A model generated the notes under the pieces. It ran no database searches. It saw only the letters and a list, made by a program, of their open reading frames with translations, and was not told where the DNA came from. The translations under genes and the position numbers were made by a program. 64,000 bases of DNA from Perognathus longimembris pacificus (lineage: Eukaryota > Chordata > Mammalia > Rodentia > Heteromyidae). Position 1 is the stretch's first letter. Each line of letters opens with the position of its first letter. The stretch lies in NCBI RefSeq assembly GCF_023159225.1, contig NC_063172.1, forward strand, positions 46,858,568 through 46,922,567, in the 5' to 3' direction. Below, piece by piece: positions 44,210 through 55,869 of the stretch.

Positions 44210-44440
44210 AATACCAGCCAGGCACTGTTGGCTCTGGCCTATAATCCTAGCTACTCAGGAAGCAGAGATCTGAGGATCACAATTCAAATCAGCCAGAGCA
44301 GGAAAGTTTGTGAGATTTTTATCTCAAATTAACAACCAGAGTACCAGAGCTGTGGTTCAAGGGATAGAGGTTTAGCCTTGAGCAAAAAAAGTTAAAGGAA
44401 AGTACCCAGGTCCTGAGTTCAAGCCCCAGGACTGGAACCA
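44210..44440 (+). mobile_element. B1-Geo composite SINE
   Basis: The left B1-like half ('gccaggcactgttggctctg', 'ataatcctagctactcagga') leads into 'caaattaacaaccagagtac'. The Geo half ('gagctgtggttcaagggat', 'gagttcaagccccaggactg') completes it. The clearest plus-strand example of this SINE in the window. Confidence 0.92.
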
Positions 44441-44736
44441 AGGGAACCACCCTTCCCACCCCCAAATATCTATCTACACCTCTTCTATCAGTTGTTCTAT
44501 ACTAACTCCAAGTGTAGTGCCTTGAAATAGTAAAAAGCATTTATTGTCTCATACATTTTCTGTGAGTTCAACTAAACTGGGTGGTTGGTTTTAGCACAGG
44601 GTTCTTATCATGTATGAAAACTCCAGGGTAGGGAAGTAGTCAACTGCAATCTTGATTGTGCTTGGAGGAAGTGTTTCAAAGGTGCCTTTTTCTCTTTAAA
44701 GGTTTGCAGAGAGCTTTACTTCCTTCCCATGTATCC

Positions 44737-44862
44737 TTTTTTTGAGGGTAGGGGTAAGAAATTTGACAAGAAATGTACTCATTACCTTATCCATGCATGT
44801 AACTGCCACCACTCTGTCAATCACATTGACAATAAAATTAAATTTAAAAAGATATTCCACAA
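44737..44862 (+). mobile_element. L1 3' terminus
   Basis: 'gacaagaaatgtactcatta', 'catgcatgtaactgccacca' and 'cacattgacaataaaattaa' followed by an A-rich tail. Only the last 125 bases of the element. Confidence 0.82.
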
Positions 44863-45794
44863 AACAAAACAAGGAAAAAACAAATAAACAAGAAAATATA
44901 TCTAATTGGGACAGGGATATTACATATATTTCCATTCCAAAAGCAAGAAAGTAGAAAGAAGTCACAAGACCAATGCAAGATGAAGAATCAGCATTATGAC
45001 GTATTCTGTATCCTTAAGGTTAATACTGTGTGCACATTACAGGTGATGAGGCCCTGGAACTTGGGATGCCTGGATCCTGCTGCTAAAATGCCTGTTTTAT
45101 GGTCTGTGCTCTGAGATTGGTGGATTTTCCTGGTGGCTGTGCCATGGGGCTTGGTTTCTCTACCATTCTGAAGTCTCTAATGCACCTTCATTTTCACAGC
45201 TCCACTGGATACTCCCTTATTGGGTGCTCTATGTTGATTCTCTGACTCTACAGTAAATTTCTGACAGACCTTCCAGGATTTCCTTGGAAATATTCTTAGA
45301 AGCCACTATGACTAAATTTATAACTATTGCCTCCTGTATGCCAGAAAAATAAGCTGCCCATGGTCAACAAGGTCCTTCATTACCATAAGCCACCAGTCAA
45401 GGTTTGCTTGAATCATGGCAGCAGCAGCTGAAGAGCATTCTTCCAGAAACTCAGAATCCAAAAGCAGAACTAGGCTTGGTGATGAAAGAGCTTTTATATT
45501 TATTTTGCAGAAAGGGTAGTATTTTTCAACACAAGACAGTTTCTATTTCTCTCCTTGCTCTCATCCTGTCATTTCCCCACTAAGACATACATATAAGTGT
45601 GCATCTGTAATCTTTTATTTCATCGCATAGATAAAAGAATAACCTTTTCCCCAAGATTAATTATGTAAAAGGAGAGATCAAGATGCAAACATTAGTAAAC
45701 CCTAAATCTCCTTGCACAGAATAGGTTATTTTATTTGAAATGAATGTGCTAGACTCAGATTCTAGAGTATTTGGTTTATATCATTTTTCCTAAG
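44863..45794. other. Unique sequence, including an unidentified less AT-rich block
   Basis: 45040-45500 is visibly richer in G+C than its surroundings and lacks long frames. It may be an old repeat that I cannot name. The rest shows nothing. Confidence 0.5.
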
Positions 45795-45875
45795 ATTTTT
45801 TGAATAATTATATATTTATTATCAAAGTGATGTACATAGGAGTTACAGTTTCATATATAAGGCAGTGGGTCAGGA
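45795..45875 (-). mobile_element. L1 3' terminus fragment
   Basis: Antisense end motif: 'ttattatcaaagtgatgtac', 'ataggagttacagtttcata'. Under 100 bases are recognisable. Confidence 0.7.
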
Positions 45876-47088
45876 ACTTATTAAAATACATTCAGTTGTA
45901 CACATCTGGTATTTAAATCTAAGTATTTTCAACTAAGGCACTTAACAAAACATCAAAATTAGAGATAATAAGTTTTAGCTACCAAAGGATAGGAAAACAA
46001 TCTCAGACTAAAATTAAGAACAGTTGACAATTTCAAACCACAATGTACACAGCATAGTATTTAATTCTCATTTCCCTCTAAAATGCTTGAAAGTCCCTCA
46101 ATAGTGATGTATACCTATGATCTTGTATGAGGAATTAATGTCGACCTCCACACATTAATTACTCCATATTTTCTGATAAAAGATATCTTATAAGAGCTTA
46201 ACCTTCATTATCATCCCCCAAAATTTACCACATGGATCATTTATTTGTACATATAAATATAAAAATACCAGGTTAAAGTGACTATAGGATAATAGCAATT
46301 ATATTTTCATATATTCCTCCCTTCCATAAACTAATCAGTCCAGTTTGTTACTAAGAATATTCTAAATAGTTATTGGTTTTAGCAAACAATATTATATTCT
46401 AGGAAATGATTTTAGTATGCATGATTATATGCCAGGAAAAAACATCTTTTAAAAAATCCTTTCACTTCAAAAGCTACTGACTTTCTCCAACCATATGTAG
46501 TTAAGGAATTTGCATTTGTTTTTCTTTCTAAGATGAATTGAGGAATTAAGGTAACTTAATGCTACTCTGTATAATTGCTGAGCCTCTTTTTCAATTAACA
46601 TTTTAAACAGCAGTTAATGACTAACCTTACCTGTTCATTCCCTTCATGCTCCTATGATTTTTATTTAAGTTAGCAATACCTGAAAGGGGAGCTAGTTTCT
46701 TAGAGTATTAAAAGTAAAGCTATTCTGTTTTAAAGTAAAACTTACATTAAAGTATGTCAGTTTTACTGCTGTTCTTCTCAGGATTTAGGCTCTTCACAAT
46801 TTTATTTACCTTGCTACATACTTAAAACTTTAAGTAATTATTTAGTATGAAATATTTCATGTAATTCAAAATAGCATTTCTTCAGAGTTGATAACAAAGT
46901 TTTATCTGTGAAACTTTTTGGGAATAAATGATAAAAATCCTCTAATCCTGTGAGTATTTTATTATATTCAAGATATAATTTTCTAACTTTGTTACATTTC
47001 TATAGGTGTTAGGTTTTTAGGGTAAAAATCAACTTTCTATTAGGCATTTAGCCAACTCAACTCTATTGAAGAAGTTTTAGAAATTCTT
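45876..47088. other. Unique AT-rich sequence
   Basis: Nothing recognised. Confidence 0.55.
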
Positions 47089-47097
47089 AAAATTATG

Positions 47098-47340
47098 TGT
47101 TGTTTTTTTGATGCCAGTCCGGGGGCTTAAACTCAGGACCTGAATACTGTCCCTAAGCCTCTTTATTTGAGCACAATGCCTTGCCACTTGAGCCACAGCA
47201 TCACTTCTAGCTATTTCTGAGAAGGTTATTGGAGATAAGAGTCTCCTGTACTTTTCTGCCTGGCCTGGAGCGAACCTTGATCCTCAGATCTTAGGCTTCT
47301 GAGTAGCTAGGATTACAGGTGTAAATGACTGGCATCTGGC
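47098..47340 (-). mobile_element. B1-Geo composite SINE
   Basis: Antisense Geo half ('gccagtccgggggcttaaac', 'ccacttgagccacagcatc') and antisense B1-like half ('ggagataagagtctcctgta', 'gtagctaggattacaggtg'). It is flanked by 'aaaattatg' at 47089-47097 and 47341-47349, a short 9-bp duplication. Confidence 0.9.
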
Positions 47341-47349
47341 AAAATTATG

Positions 47350-48027
47350 GAAATTTTTGACTGAATTAGACAAATATTCTTGAAACATTGCTTTTCAACT
47401 ATCTTTCTTACAAATTTAAATTTATCCTACATGCCAATATCATCACACTCAATTTATCCAAGTTTCTACCATGATAGAATAACCGTAAGATAGAATTCTG
47501 GAAATTACTATTTGTGATACTTGGATATTTTTAGAAAATGATTGAGTTTGTTACTTTTCTTTTGGGCTTTTAAAAACAGATGAAAAAATATGTCATTGTT
47601 CCATAGATACTAATGTGTGAGGAAATTATATACTATGACCATCCAACCAGCAGAAGCAGGAGATCCTCAGCTCCAAACACTCAAAAAAAGCATAAAGAGG
47701 AAAGGCAAGAATACTCTGGATTTAGTAACATTGTTGGACTCTGATGCAACCCTATACCTTTTCTCATTTTTTGGTCTTTGAAATAAGCAGCTCCTTACGT
47801 TTTAACCAAAATGGTCATGGTTCTACTTGCAATTGGAAATAATCTGACTGTGGCACTTACATAGTACACATAAGGAAACTGAAAATGGATGAATTGTGTA
47901 GCTGTACTACAGGAGCTCAGTGAGTAAATACTAGAAGCAGGACCAGAATAAAAATTCATTTTAGTTCTCCTTTCTTGTACATTTCCTTTCCTTTGTGTAG
48001 GCCATTTCTCTTCCTTAAAGAATGGTT
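47350..48027. other. Unique sequence with a MIR-like scrap
   Basis: 47862-47952 has the MIR-like order 'ataaggaaactgaaaatgga', 'aattgtgtagctgtactaca', 'gaagcaggaccagaat'. This is only suggestive. No gene recognised. Confidence 0.5.
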
Positions 48028-48915
48028 GGCTGCAAAAGGGAACCCTACTACACTGTTGGTGGGAGTGTAAACTTGTTCAACAACTATAGAAAGCACTGTG
48101 GAGGTTCCTCAAAAGGATAGGCATAGGGTTTCCCCATGACCCAGCTACCCCACTTCTGGGCATTTACCCAAAAGTTTACAAGCAAGACCACATTAAAGCT
48201 ACCACCACAACTATGTTCATCGCAGCACAATTTACCATTGCTAAAATATGGAGCCAACCCAGCTGCCCCTCAGTAGATGAATGGATCACAAAAATGTGGT
48301 ACACAATGGAATTCTATGATTCCATCAGAAAGAATGACATTGCCCCATTCGAAAGGAAATGGAAAGACTTGGAAAAAATCATATTAAGCGGTGAGCCAGA
48401 CACAACAGACTCTATGGTTTTCTTCATTGGGAATAATTAGCACATGTCTAGGATAGTGCTAGCAGAAGATCACAATATCTCAATAGTGTGTATGAACACA
48501 TAAGATGATGCTAAGTGAAATGTACTCCAAGTTGTGGAAATAAGTGGTTTAACATCATTGTTGTTATTTTCAATGTATCATTTGAAATTATGCCTTTTTC
48601 TTTTGTCTTTCTTCCCCATGGTTTTACCCTTGATGTCACTGTAAATGATTTGGTACACTGAGTATTGTATATATGTTCATCAAAACTAGGGGAGCATCAG
48701 AATGAAGAGACAAAAGGTAAAAGGTGAACCAATGCAAGAGCAGAACTTAGAAGACAATATTCTGCATATCAACTGTACAACTGGGGGAGGAGAGAAGGTG
48801 GGAGAAAAATGAGGGAGGTGGTAACAAGTTTGATAAGAAATGGACTAACTTCTTTATGCATGAAACTGTAACCTATCTGTACATCATTTTGACAATAAAT
48901 AAATAAAATTTAAAA
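48028..48915 (+). mobile_element. 5'-truncated L1 (ORF2 end and 3' UTR)
   Basis: Starts in the ORF2 Cys/His region ('ctgcaaaagggaaccctact'). The frame at 48213-48440 reads MFIAAQFTIAKIWSQPSCPS to the ORF2 end region. The 3' UTR with a G-rich tract at 48783-48821 and 'ttttgacaataaataaataa' follows. There is no inversion and no clear target duplication. Confidence 0.92.
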
Positions 48916-49892
48916 TATTTAAAAAGTATGAAACATAGACAGTATCTTGGATAAAGAAAAATATGAACAAGTATGTACTTCCTACAATAATGGTTATATG
49001 TGCTTGTTATCTTGAATATACTTACACAAAATTGGTATTCTTGGGAATTAAAAATATATATAAATTAGTAATTTCATGTAGCTCAACATATTAAGTTTAG
49101 ATGTCCCATTGCTAGCATAAAGCAGAATTCTTATTCTTATTGTACATGTTCTTATTGTATATATATATATATACATTCTTCTATATATACATGTATATAT
49201 ACATTCTTATTATATGTATAATACATATATACACTACTTAATACCATGGAGAGAGAGAGCGCACTCTTTAATTTCTTCATCAGTTTGTTGACTAAAGTTA
49301 AATGAGAACTTACATCATTTTTGTGTAGATTTCCTTCACTGCATTTATTTAAAGAATTCCTATTTCATTTTAAATAAGATTAAAAGTTTACTAGAACAAT
49401 AATGTTGAAAATTATCATTATTTAAAGTACATGCTCATATTTTTTACCCTTAAGTTCCTTTTCTCCATTTTATTAGCATATATATTAATTATACAAAGCA
49501 TATATATTAATTGTACTTTGATGTCTCCATACATTCACATGATGCATCAGATTAGCTTCATTCTTTCTTATTCTCCCCACTTAAAAAAATAATTTGTTTC
49601 CCTGTTATCTTTTTCTACACGCACAGTCTCTTCTTTTACTGATTCCCCATTTGCTATTTCCCATTTCCAAACAGAAACCTCCTCTTATTTTGCACACTTC
49701 TCATTCATTTTGGCTCACTTTTTAAATGAATACTTTCAAGACTAATCAGAAACCATAATGTGCTTCAGATAATAAACCTGTGCAAAAAATGATCTGAATA
49801 AAACATATAAGTTGAACATGTAATAAAAATAAGAGGAAACATACTTCCCATCATTTTTGAATGCTGCATCACTTCATTGGAAATGAATTATG
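48916..49892. other. Unique AT-rich sequence with TA repeats
   Basis: TA-rich low-complexity DNA at 49153-49235. A 20-base tandem doubling ('agcatatatattaatt' plus 'atac' or 'gtac') occurs at 49475-49494 and 49497-49516. A short (GA)n run lies near 49249-49259. Confidence 0.6.
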
Positions 49893-50112
49893 ATGCCTGA
49901 AGCTGTTGGCTCACTCCTGTAATACTAGCTACTCAGAAGGCTGAGATCTGGGAGACTGAGGTTCAAAACAATATAGGTGAAAATGTCCATGAGACTTCAT
50001 CTCCAAAAAAGCCAGCAATAATCAAGGTTGGAAGTGTGCCTCAAGAAGGAGAGAACTGAGTAAGCTGAATAAGTGTGGGATCTTGAGTTCAAACTTCTCT
50101 TATCCCCCAAAA
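49893..50112 (+). mobile_element. B1-Geo composite SINE, diverged
   Basis: 'gctgttggctcactcctgta', 'actagctactcagaaggctg', then a decayed Geo half ending 'ttgagttcaaacttctctta'. Confidence 0.8.
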
Positions 50113-51988
50113 GAAATATGAACTGTTTTGTTTTATGTGATATTGTAAGCTTTTGGTACTGTAGTAATAGTTCATAAATTTATATGCTACATTTGCCACT
50201 GAGAATTTAAACTATCTGTTCTCAATGTTACTCAAAATGATGTTTTAAAGGTTATATATCAAACTCAAAAGCTTATTAGATTAATGTTCATTATTATATT
50301 TATTGATAATAGAACACTTTAACCTTTCTGCTAAATTCTTCACAACACATTCTGCTTATTTCTAAGGACATATTTCCCAAATAAAATACTTCACCAGGTT
50401 TTAAAAAATATTAATATTGTTTACTTTCAAAAAGTTTAAACACTGCTTTAAATGAATAGAGTCCTCTACAAAAATTAGATTAGCAGCATCATGTCTGCAG
50501 TGTAGCAATGTTATAAAAAGTATTACAGAAATCAATAATGCTTTCATTTCCAGAAGTAACCTGATGATAAGATCTTGTTTATATAGATATTAAACAAATG
50601 CATTATTCAGGTTTTGTAATGATTTGGAGGGAAAAAGACATTTTTTAATTGTCATATGGAAGTGGTGTAATAAATGAGTATAATTTTTATTAACAGGAAG
50701 TTAATTAACATAAAACAAATGTTCATTGAATTATTGAATATGATAATATCTATATGCCTATTCCTGTTTGTCATATTTTGTGCCTTTGGCGACATCAGAA
50801 ATATAAAAATTTGATTTATGCATTAAATTTAATGCATAATATGACAACATACAGACACGTATGCCTTATAATGTATGATTTAAATATGATTGCTATATAT
50901 TTCACCCATTCTTTTATGGCTTTATTGGTTTTCTCATGCAACTAGATAGCGCGACTAAAATGCAGATTGCCAGATACGTCTGTTTGAATTAATGAATACT
51001 TTCATAAAAACATGCCAACTATGAATGTTTTAAAAACCTTATCATACCATTCACCAAACTTACACATGACAGCTAGCATGTGTTTTTTCATTTCCACCTT
51101 AAATATTTGATGATGGACTTTTTAAATCCAAGATTCATAACCCAAAGGCTTTCATTTTCTTACACCATGTGTAATTCAAGAGACATTTATTAATACAGTC
51201 CTCTTTTTATGCATCAACAAAACATATCTGAAGAAAGCAATATAAGAATTTCCCAGAATTTTGGACATAATTTAAAGTATTAATTATACATAACAATAAT
51301 TTACAATATGTATACACTATTTATACTCTTTTTTTCCCTTCATCCTTCCAGTGGAATAAAGATAGGATTTACAATAAAGACGATTCTGGTTAAACATTAA
51401 AAACTATGATGTAACGGGAATCTCTTTGAAGTTACATTAAAAACGTGGAGATGTTTCCTAACTTACCCACATTTTCAGGAAATGATTATAATATACAGCT
51501 GCAATTTGTGAGGTTTTGAGAAAGGCTAGTGTTCTTCTAGTAACTTCTTAAAATGATCTCAGTATTTAAATAACTAATTTAAATTTAACATAGACATTTT
51601 AAAAGGTAAATAATAGCAACAGGTACAGGGAAATTCCCTTATTATTAAAGAAAGAAAATAGAAAAATCTCAAAAATAATTCTTTACTAAGTTGCAATCCA
51701 AGGCTACTTATTGACAGGTCACTCTTCTTTGACCATAGGTGTACAGCAAGATCATTCACAATGGTAACCTTTGTCTTGACACTTGGTATAAAATTAATCA
51801 CTTCAGAAGTTTGACATCATTTCTCTGTGGCTAGGCAATTGAAACATCAGGCTTCACAGATAAAGAATTTAGGAACTTTTTATTGGTGATAAAATCAGAT
51901 CTTTAACATGAACTTGGACAAACACTGTACCATATTTTTGTATTTCACAAAAATTCTAATTATCATACTTTACTGTAAAACATTTATT
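50113..51988. other. Unique AT-rich sequence with a perfect palindrome
   Basis: A 24-bp perfect palindrome lies at 50816-50839 (half-site 'ttatgcattaaa'). Frames at + 50754-50945 and - 51574-51801 lack any recognisable domain. Confidence 0.55.
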
Positions 51989-51989
51989 T

Positions 51990-52096
51990 TAGAGATCGAG
52001 ACTTGCTATGGAGCCCAATAGCCCCAAACTCTCAGTTCTCCTGTTTCACTTTTCCAAGTGCTGAGATTATAGATATGTGCTACCATGTCCAGCCCT
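51990..52096 (-). mobile_element. B1/Alu-like SINE monomer
   Basis: Antisense 7SL-type monomer: 'gagatcgagacttgctatgg', 'ttccaagtgctgagattata', 'gatatgtgctaccatgtcc'. Confidence 0.75.
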
Positions 52097-52379
52097 AATA
52101 TATTTTCTTCTCTTTAAATGTTCGCAATTTTCAGTGTTCTGTCTAATAACTGCAACTTTTTAATGAGTTGCATGACTTTTCTAACCTATAGAATGCATAT
52201 TTGTGTGATTGCACATAAAATAATTCTCTTTAAATAATAGTGAAATTACAAAAGGTAGGCAAGTTTTAAAAGGACATTTTAGGCCTTAAGCAAAAACTGA
52301 CATTCTACCTTTAATTATGTGAAAATCAAAACAATGTGTTTTAGTGATAAATTATGAGGAAATCATGAAAACCATACTT

Positions 52380-52725
52380 TATTTTTTATTAATTTTTATT
52401 GACAAGGTGATGTACAGTGGGGGTACAGTTACATAATAAGGTAGTGAGTATATTTCTTGTTATATGTGTTATACCCTCCCTCATTTTTCTTTCCCTTCTC
52501 TAGTTCAGGAAAGCATATATACAATATCCAGTGTACCAAAATCATGTACAGCAACCACATGGAGTATGCAAAAGGAAATTCACCTAGTACATTAAACATA
52601 ACAACAACAATAAAATCCTCCTGTTTCCTTCTCTTGGAGTTCATTTTGCTTACCCTCATCTTATATAATCATACATGCATAGCTGTTGAGCTATTGTGAG
52701 CCTCTGTTACATCTATCCTGGACCT
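52380..52725 (-). mobile_element. L1 3' UTR fragment
   Basis: Antisense L1 end: 'attgacaaggtgatgtacag', 'ggtacagttacataataagg', a short C/T-rich tract, 'accaaaatcatg', and 'ttggagttcattttgcttac'. Diverged from the full-length copy. The match may fade out beyond 52,725. Confidence 0.8.
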
Positions 52726-54179
52726 TTTTATGTTTGTTTGGTAATTGTTTGGTTTTACATACACAATGTAAACTCGCTGACCCAAACGTGGAAATACCAT
52801 TCTAAAAGAAGTTTGTTATTTTGCAGACCTGGTCTCTACTGTTCCCCACCTCCCCCCAACAATTATATATCAAGGAGACCATGTGCCTTTGTTCTCCATA
52901 CTTTATTTTTAAACTGTTCATGTCAATATCATTAAACAATCATTCCCTTATGCTGTTATAATATGATACTGCTTCTTGAAGCTCATTCTATTCCATTATG
53001 AATTTAACAGTCTCATATCTGTCATGATTTCCCCCATCCACCCAAACTCCTCACATTTGTTGAAAATACATGTATTTAGATAACAATTTCTCTACTCATA
53101 AGCATTCCTGCCAGCATCCTGGGGGATTTTAAAAGCCACACTGACAGTTTATCCCAATATTGATTTCTCAAATTTCTCAGCGTCTCACTTCTGGTGACTT
53201 AGTCTTTGGCCATTTGTTCTCCAAAACACAGGTTTATCCCTGACCCTTTTCCACATGATTGCAGTTATTTGAAGAATTCTGCTTCCTGTTGACTACCACT
53301 TTTGTTATTTTTATTACTATTTAACTACAGTAACTCTAAAACTCTAACAACTAAAAACACCATATTTTGATCCCTCTAATAGCTCCCTATGGTAAGTACC
53401 ACTAGAACTTCACTTCCATTCTTACTCAGTTAAATTTGTATTGGACTTTGTTGAGTCCATTGCACCTAAATTATCTAACCAATGTTCTTCTTTGTGATTA
53501 CATCTTATTCAATTAAAAGATAACAAAGTTGAGTGGGCCCAATTGTCGTTTCTCCTCAAACCTGAGTTCTAACACCTGGGTCTGCTGAAGATAAAAAGAC
53601 ACCAAGGACACCAAGAAACTTTTATGTAAGCTAATCATCAGTCTTCATAGGATGCCTAATATTTCTGGGCAATTGTATCATATTTTTCGTGAAGTAACTT
53701 TCTTGCTCTCCCCAAAATATATCATACCTTCTTCAAAGTCTTCAAGCCACCATCACACTCACAGAAATCTCATTCCCAGCATATTTGTTTCACTTCTGAC
53801 TGCACTGAATAAAGGACATGGTGAGATGCTAACACCATCAATGATAGGAACAAAATTAAATGCATGAACGTACTGCTCTTGGTCTACTGTTCTTTTAATT
53901 TCTTGTTTAAGTAGGAGGCTTATTCTGCCTAAGTTAGACTCATTTCCCTCCAACTTTCTAAGATATCCCAAGGTCATTAACACGTCTCTAGTTTTAGCAA
54001 TGTTCTAGAACATTATTCCAACTCCTAACTTGACAAACTTTTATCATCCTTTGTCTGGTCGTACGTTTCTTCCTCACTCAAGATACATCCCCTCCACAAA
54101 AATCTTTCCATTGTCATCTTTATTTTTTAATCAACTGAATTCCTTCATTCTCTATATTGCTTATCTTAATTATGAAACA
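52726..54179. other. Unique sequence
   Basis: No gene or repeat recognised. Overlapping frames on both strands at 53652-53983 are mirror images of each other's composition, and neither shows a domain. Confidence 0.55.
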
Positions 54180-54243
54180 AAATATATACATATATATAAT
54201 TCTGTACATATAGTTTTATGTATATATATATATATAATATATA
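54180..54243. repeat. TA-rich simple repeat
   Basis: TA/CATA tract with a short interruption. Confidence 0.85.
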
Positions 54244-54399
54244 CTAGGTTCTAAACTTTTGTATTATTAAATGAGTATTGAATTACTATGTATCCACAAA
54301 AATGGCTCTAGGTCACCATTACATCATACAGGAGCTCAATAAATCACTGAAAATGAGTAAATAAGAAAAGTATTATACTCCTATATAATATCTACATGT

Positions 54400-54510
54400 G
54401 CTAAGTACCACACTATTAATTCAATTCTGATAAGAATCTTATCTCCATTGTATAGAGGAGAAATCTCAGGTAACCTAGAAATTCACAGAGTTTGGTTCCA
54501 GAGTTCCTAA
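54400..54510 (+). mobile_element. MIR-like ancient SINE fragment
   Basis: 'ttatctccattgtatagagg', 'agaaatctcaggtaacctag' and 'acagagtttggttccagag' follow the MIR core order. High divergence. Confidence 0.45.
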
Positions 54511-54675
54511 AGACTATACGCAATCATTGCAGAGTGAAAACTGAAGAATGTTATCAAAAACAGTTATTTCACCCAGAGAACTACGGAAAAGAAGGGGAGG
54601 GAGACTTCCCTGGACAAAGCCTTAGTCTCTTAAATCCAGGTCCCCAGGTCTCATTACAAAGATAGAGCAGATGTC

Positions 54676-54891
54676 GGGGCTGGGGATATATAGCCTAGTG
54701 GCAAGAGTGCCTGCCTCGGATACACGAGGCCCTAGGTTCGATTCCTCAGCACCACATATACAGAAAACGGCCAGAAGCGGCGCTGTGGCTCAAGTGGCAG
54801 AGTGCTAGCCTTGAGCGGGAAGAAGCCAGGGACAGTGCTCAGGCCCTGAGTCCAAGGCCCAGGACTGGCCAAAAAAAAAAAAAAAAAAAAA
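54676..54891 (+). mobile_element. IDL-Geo dimeric SINE, near-pristine
   Basis: Left half: A box 'tagcctagtggc' (54691-54702), B box 'ggttcgattcc' (54735-54745). Right half: a second A-box-like 'ggctcaagtgg' (54787-54797) and B-box-like 'gagtccaaggc' (54848-54858). The tail is an uninterrupted A run of over 20. A perfect 18-bp duplication, 'aaagatagagcagatgtc', flanks it at 54658-54675 and 54892-54909. The intact boxes, pure tail and perfect long duplication mark a recent insertion by L1 machinery. Confidence 0.97.
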
Positions 54892-54909
54892 AAAGATAGA
54901 GCAGATGTC

Positions 54910-55260
54910 AATGGTACACAGGAGTGACTGACAGAAGACAAGCTAGAAAGAGACCCCCATAGTTTGGCTACTTCAGGACACAGAGGAGGTTCCAGTGGCT
55001 GCCATTCCCTTTCCTCTTTACACAACTGTAGATGAGTCCCCAAGGCTTCTGGCTAAAAATAATAACAAGGAACAGTATGGTGGACACTGATTTGGATGTT
55101 TTCTGTCAGTAACCTTGGGAGGCTGACATTATTGTTGCTATTCACCAGATAAGGCCTCTAGCCTGTGGGATTAGAGAAAGTGAGCATTTTAACAGCCTCT
55201 GGATTTATTTGTTCATAAAATATGGAGTTCTGAGAGATGTGTCTTAACAAATCATGTTTT
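54910..55260. other. Unique sequence
   Basis: A faint MIR-like string near 55105-55165 ('tattcaccagataaggcctc'). No gene recognised. Confidence 0.45.
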
Positions 55261-55782
55261 GTTTTTATACTTATTTATTGTCAAAGTGATGTACAGAGAG
55301 GTTACAGTTTCATATGTTAGGCCTTGGATACATTTCTTGTACTGTTTGTTACCTTCTCCCTCCCCTGTCCCCCTTTCGCTCTCTCCCCATGAGTTGTTCA
55401 GTTGGTTTACACCAAATGGTTTTGCAAGTATTGCTTTTGGGGTCATTTGTCTTTTTATCCTTTGCCTCTCGATTTTGATATTCCCTTTCACTTCCCTAGT
55501 TCTAATATCAGTATATATAGTATCCGGTGTACTCAGATGAGATACAGTGATAGTGCGGGTACAACCACAGGAAGGGTATACAAAAGGATCATCAACAAAA
55601 GAAGCTACAGTTTCACATGGCATGTTGAAAGCAATTACAACAGTGATATAACACTCATTTCCATAACATGGAGTTGATTTCACTTAGCATAATATTATGC
55701 ATTCATAAGAGCATAGTTATTAGGCTCTTGTGATCCTCTACTGTGACTAGCCTAAACCTGTGCTAATTATTCCCTATGAGGA
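55261..55782 (-). mobile_element. L1 3' UTR and extreme ORF2 end
   Basis: Antisense L1 from the 3' terminus ('ttattgtcaaagtgatgtac', 'gaggttacagtttcatatg') through the C-rich complement of the G tract (55350-55390) to 'aaacctgtgctaattattcc', which matches the sequence just after the ORF2 stop. A 5'-truncated insertion with little divergence; no clear duplication. Confidence 0.92.
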
Positions 55783-55869
55783 AAACCAAGAATACAGGGT
55801 TTACAGGTGGTTTAAAATAGAATATCCGATTCCTCTGAAAGTGTTTCCTACTTTTGCGGTTAAAAGGCT

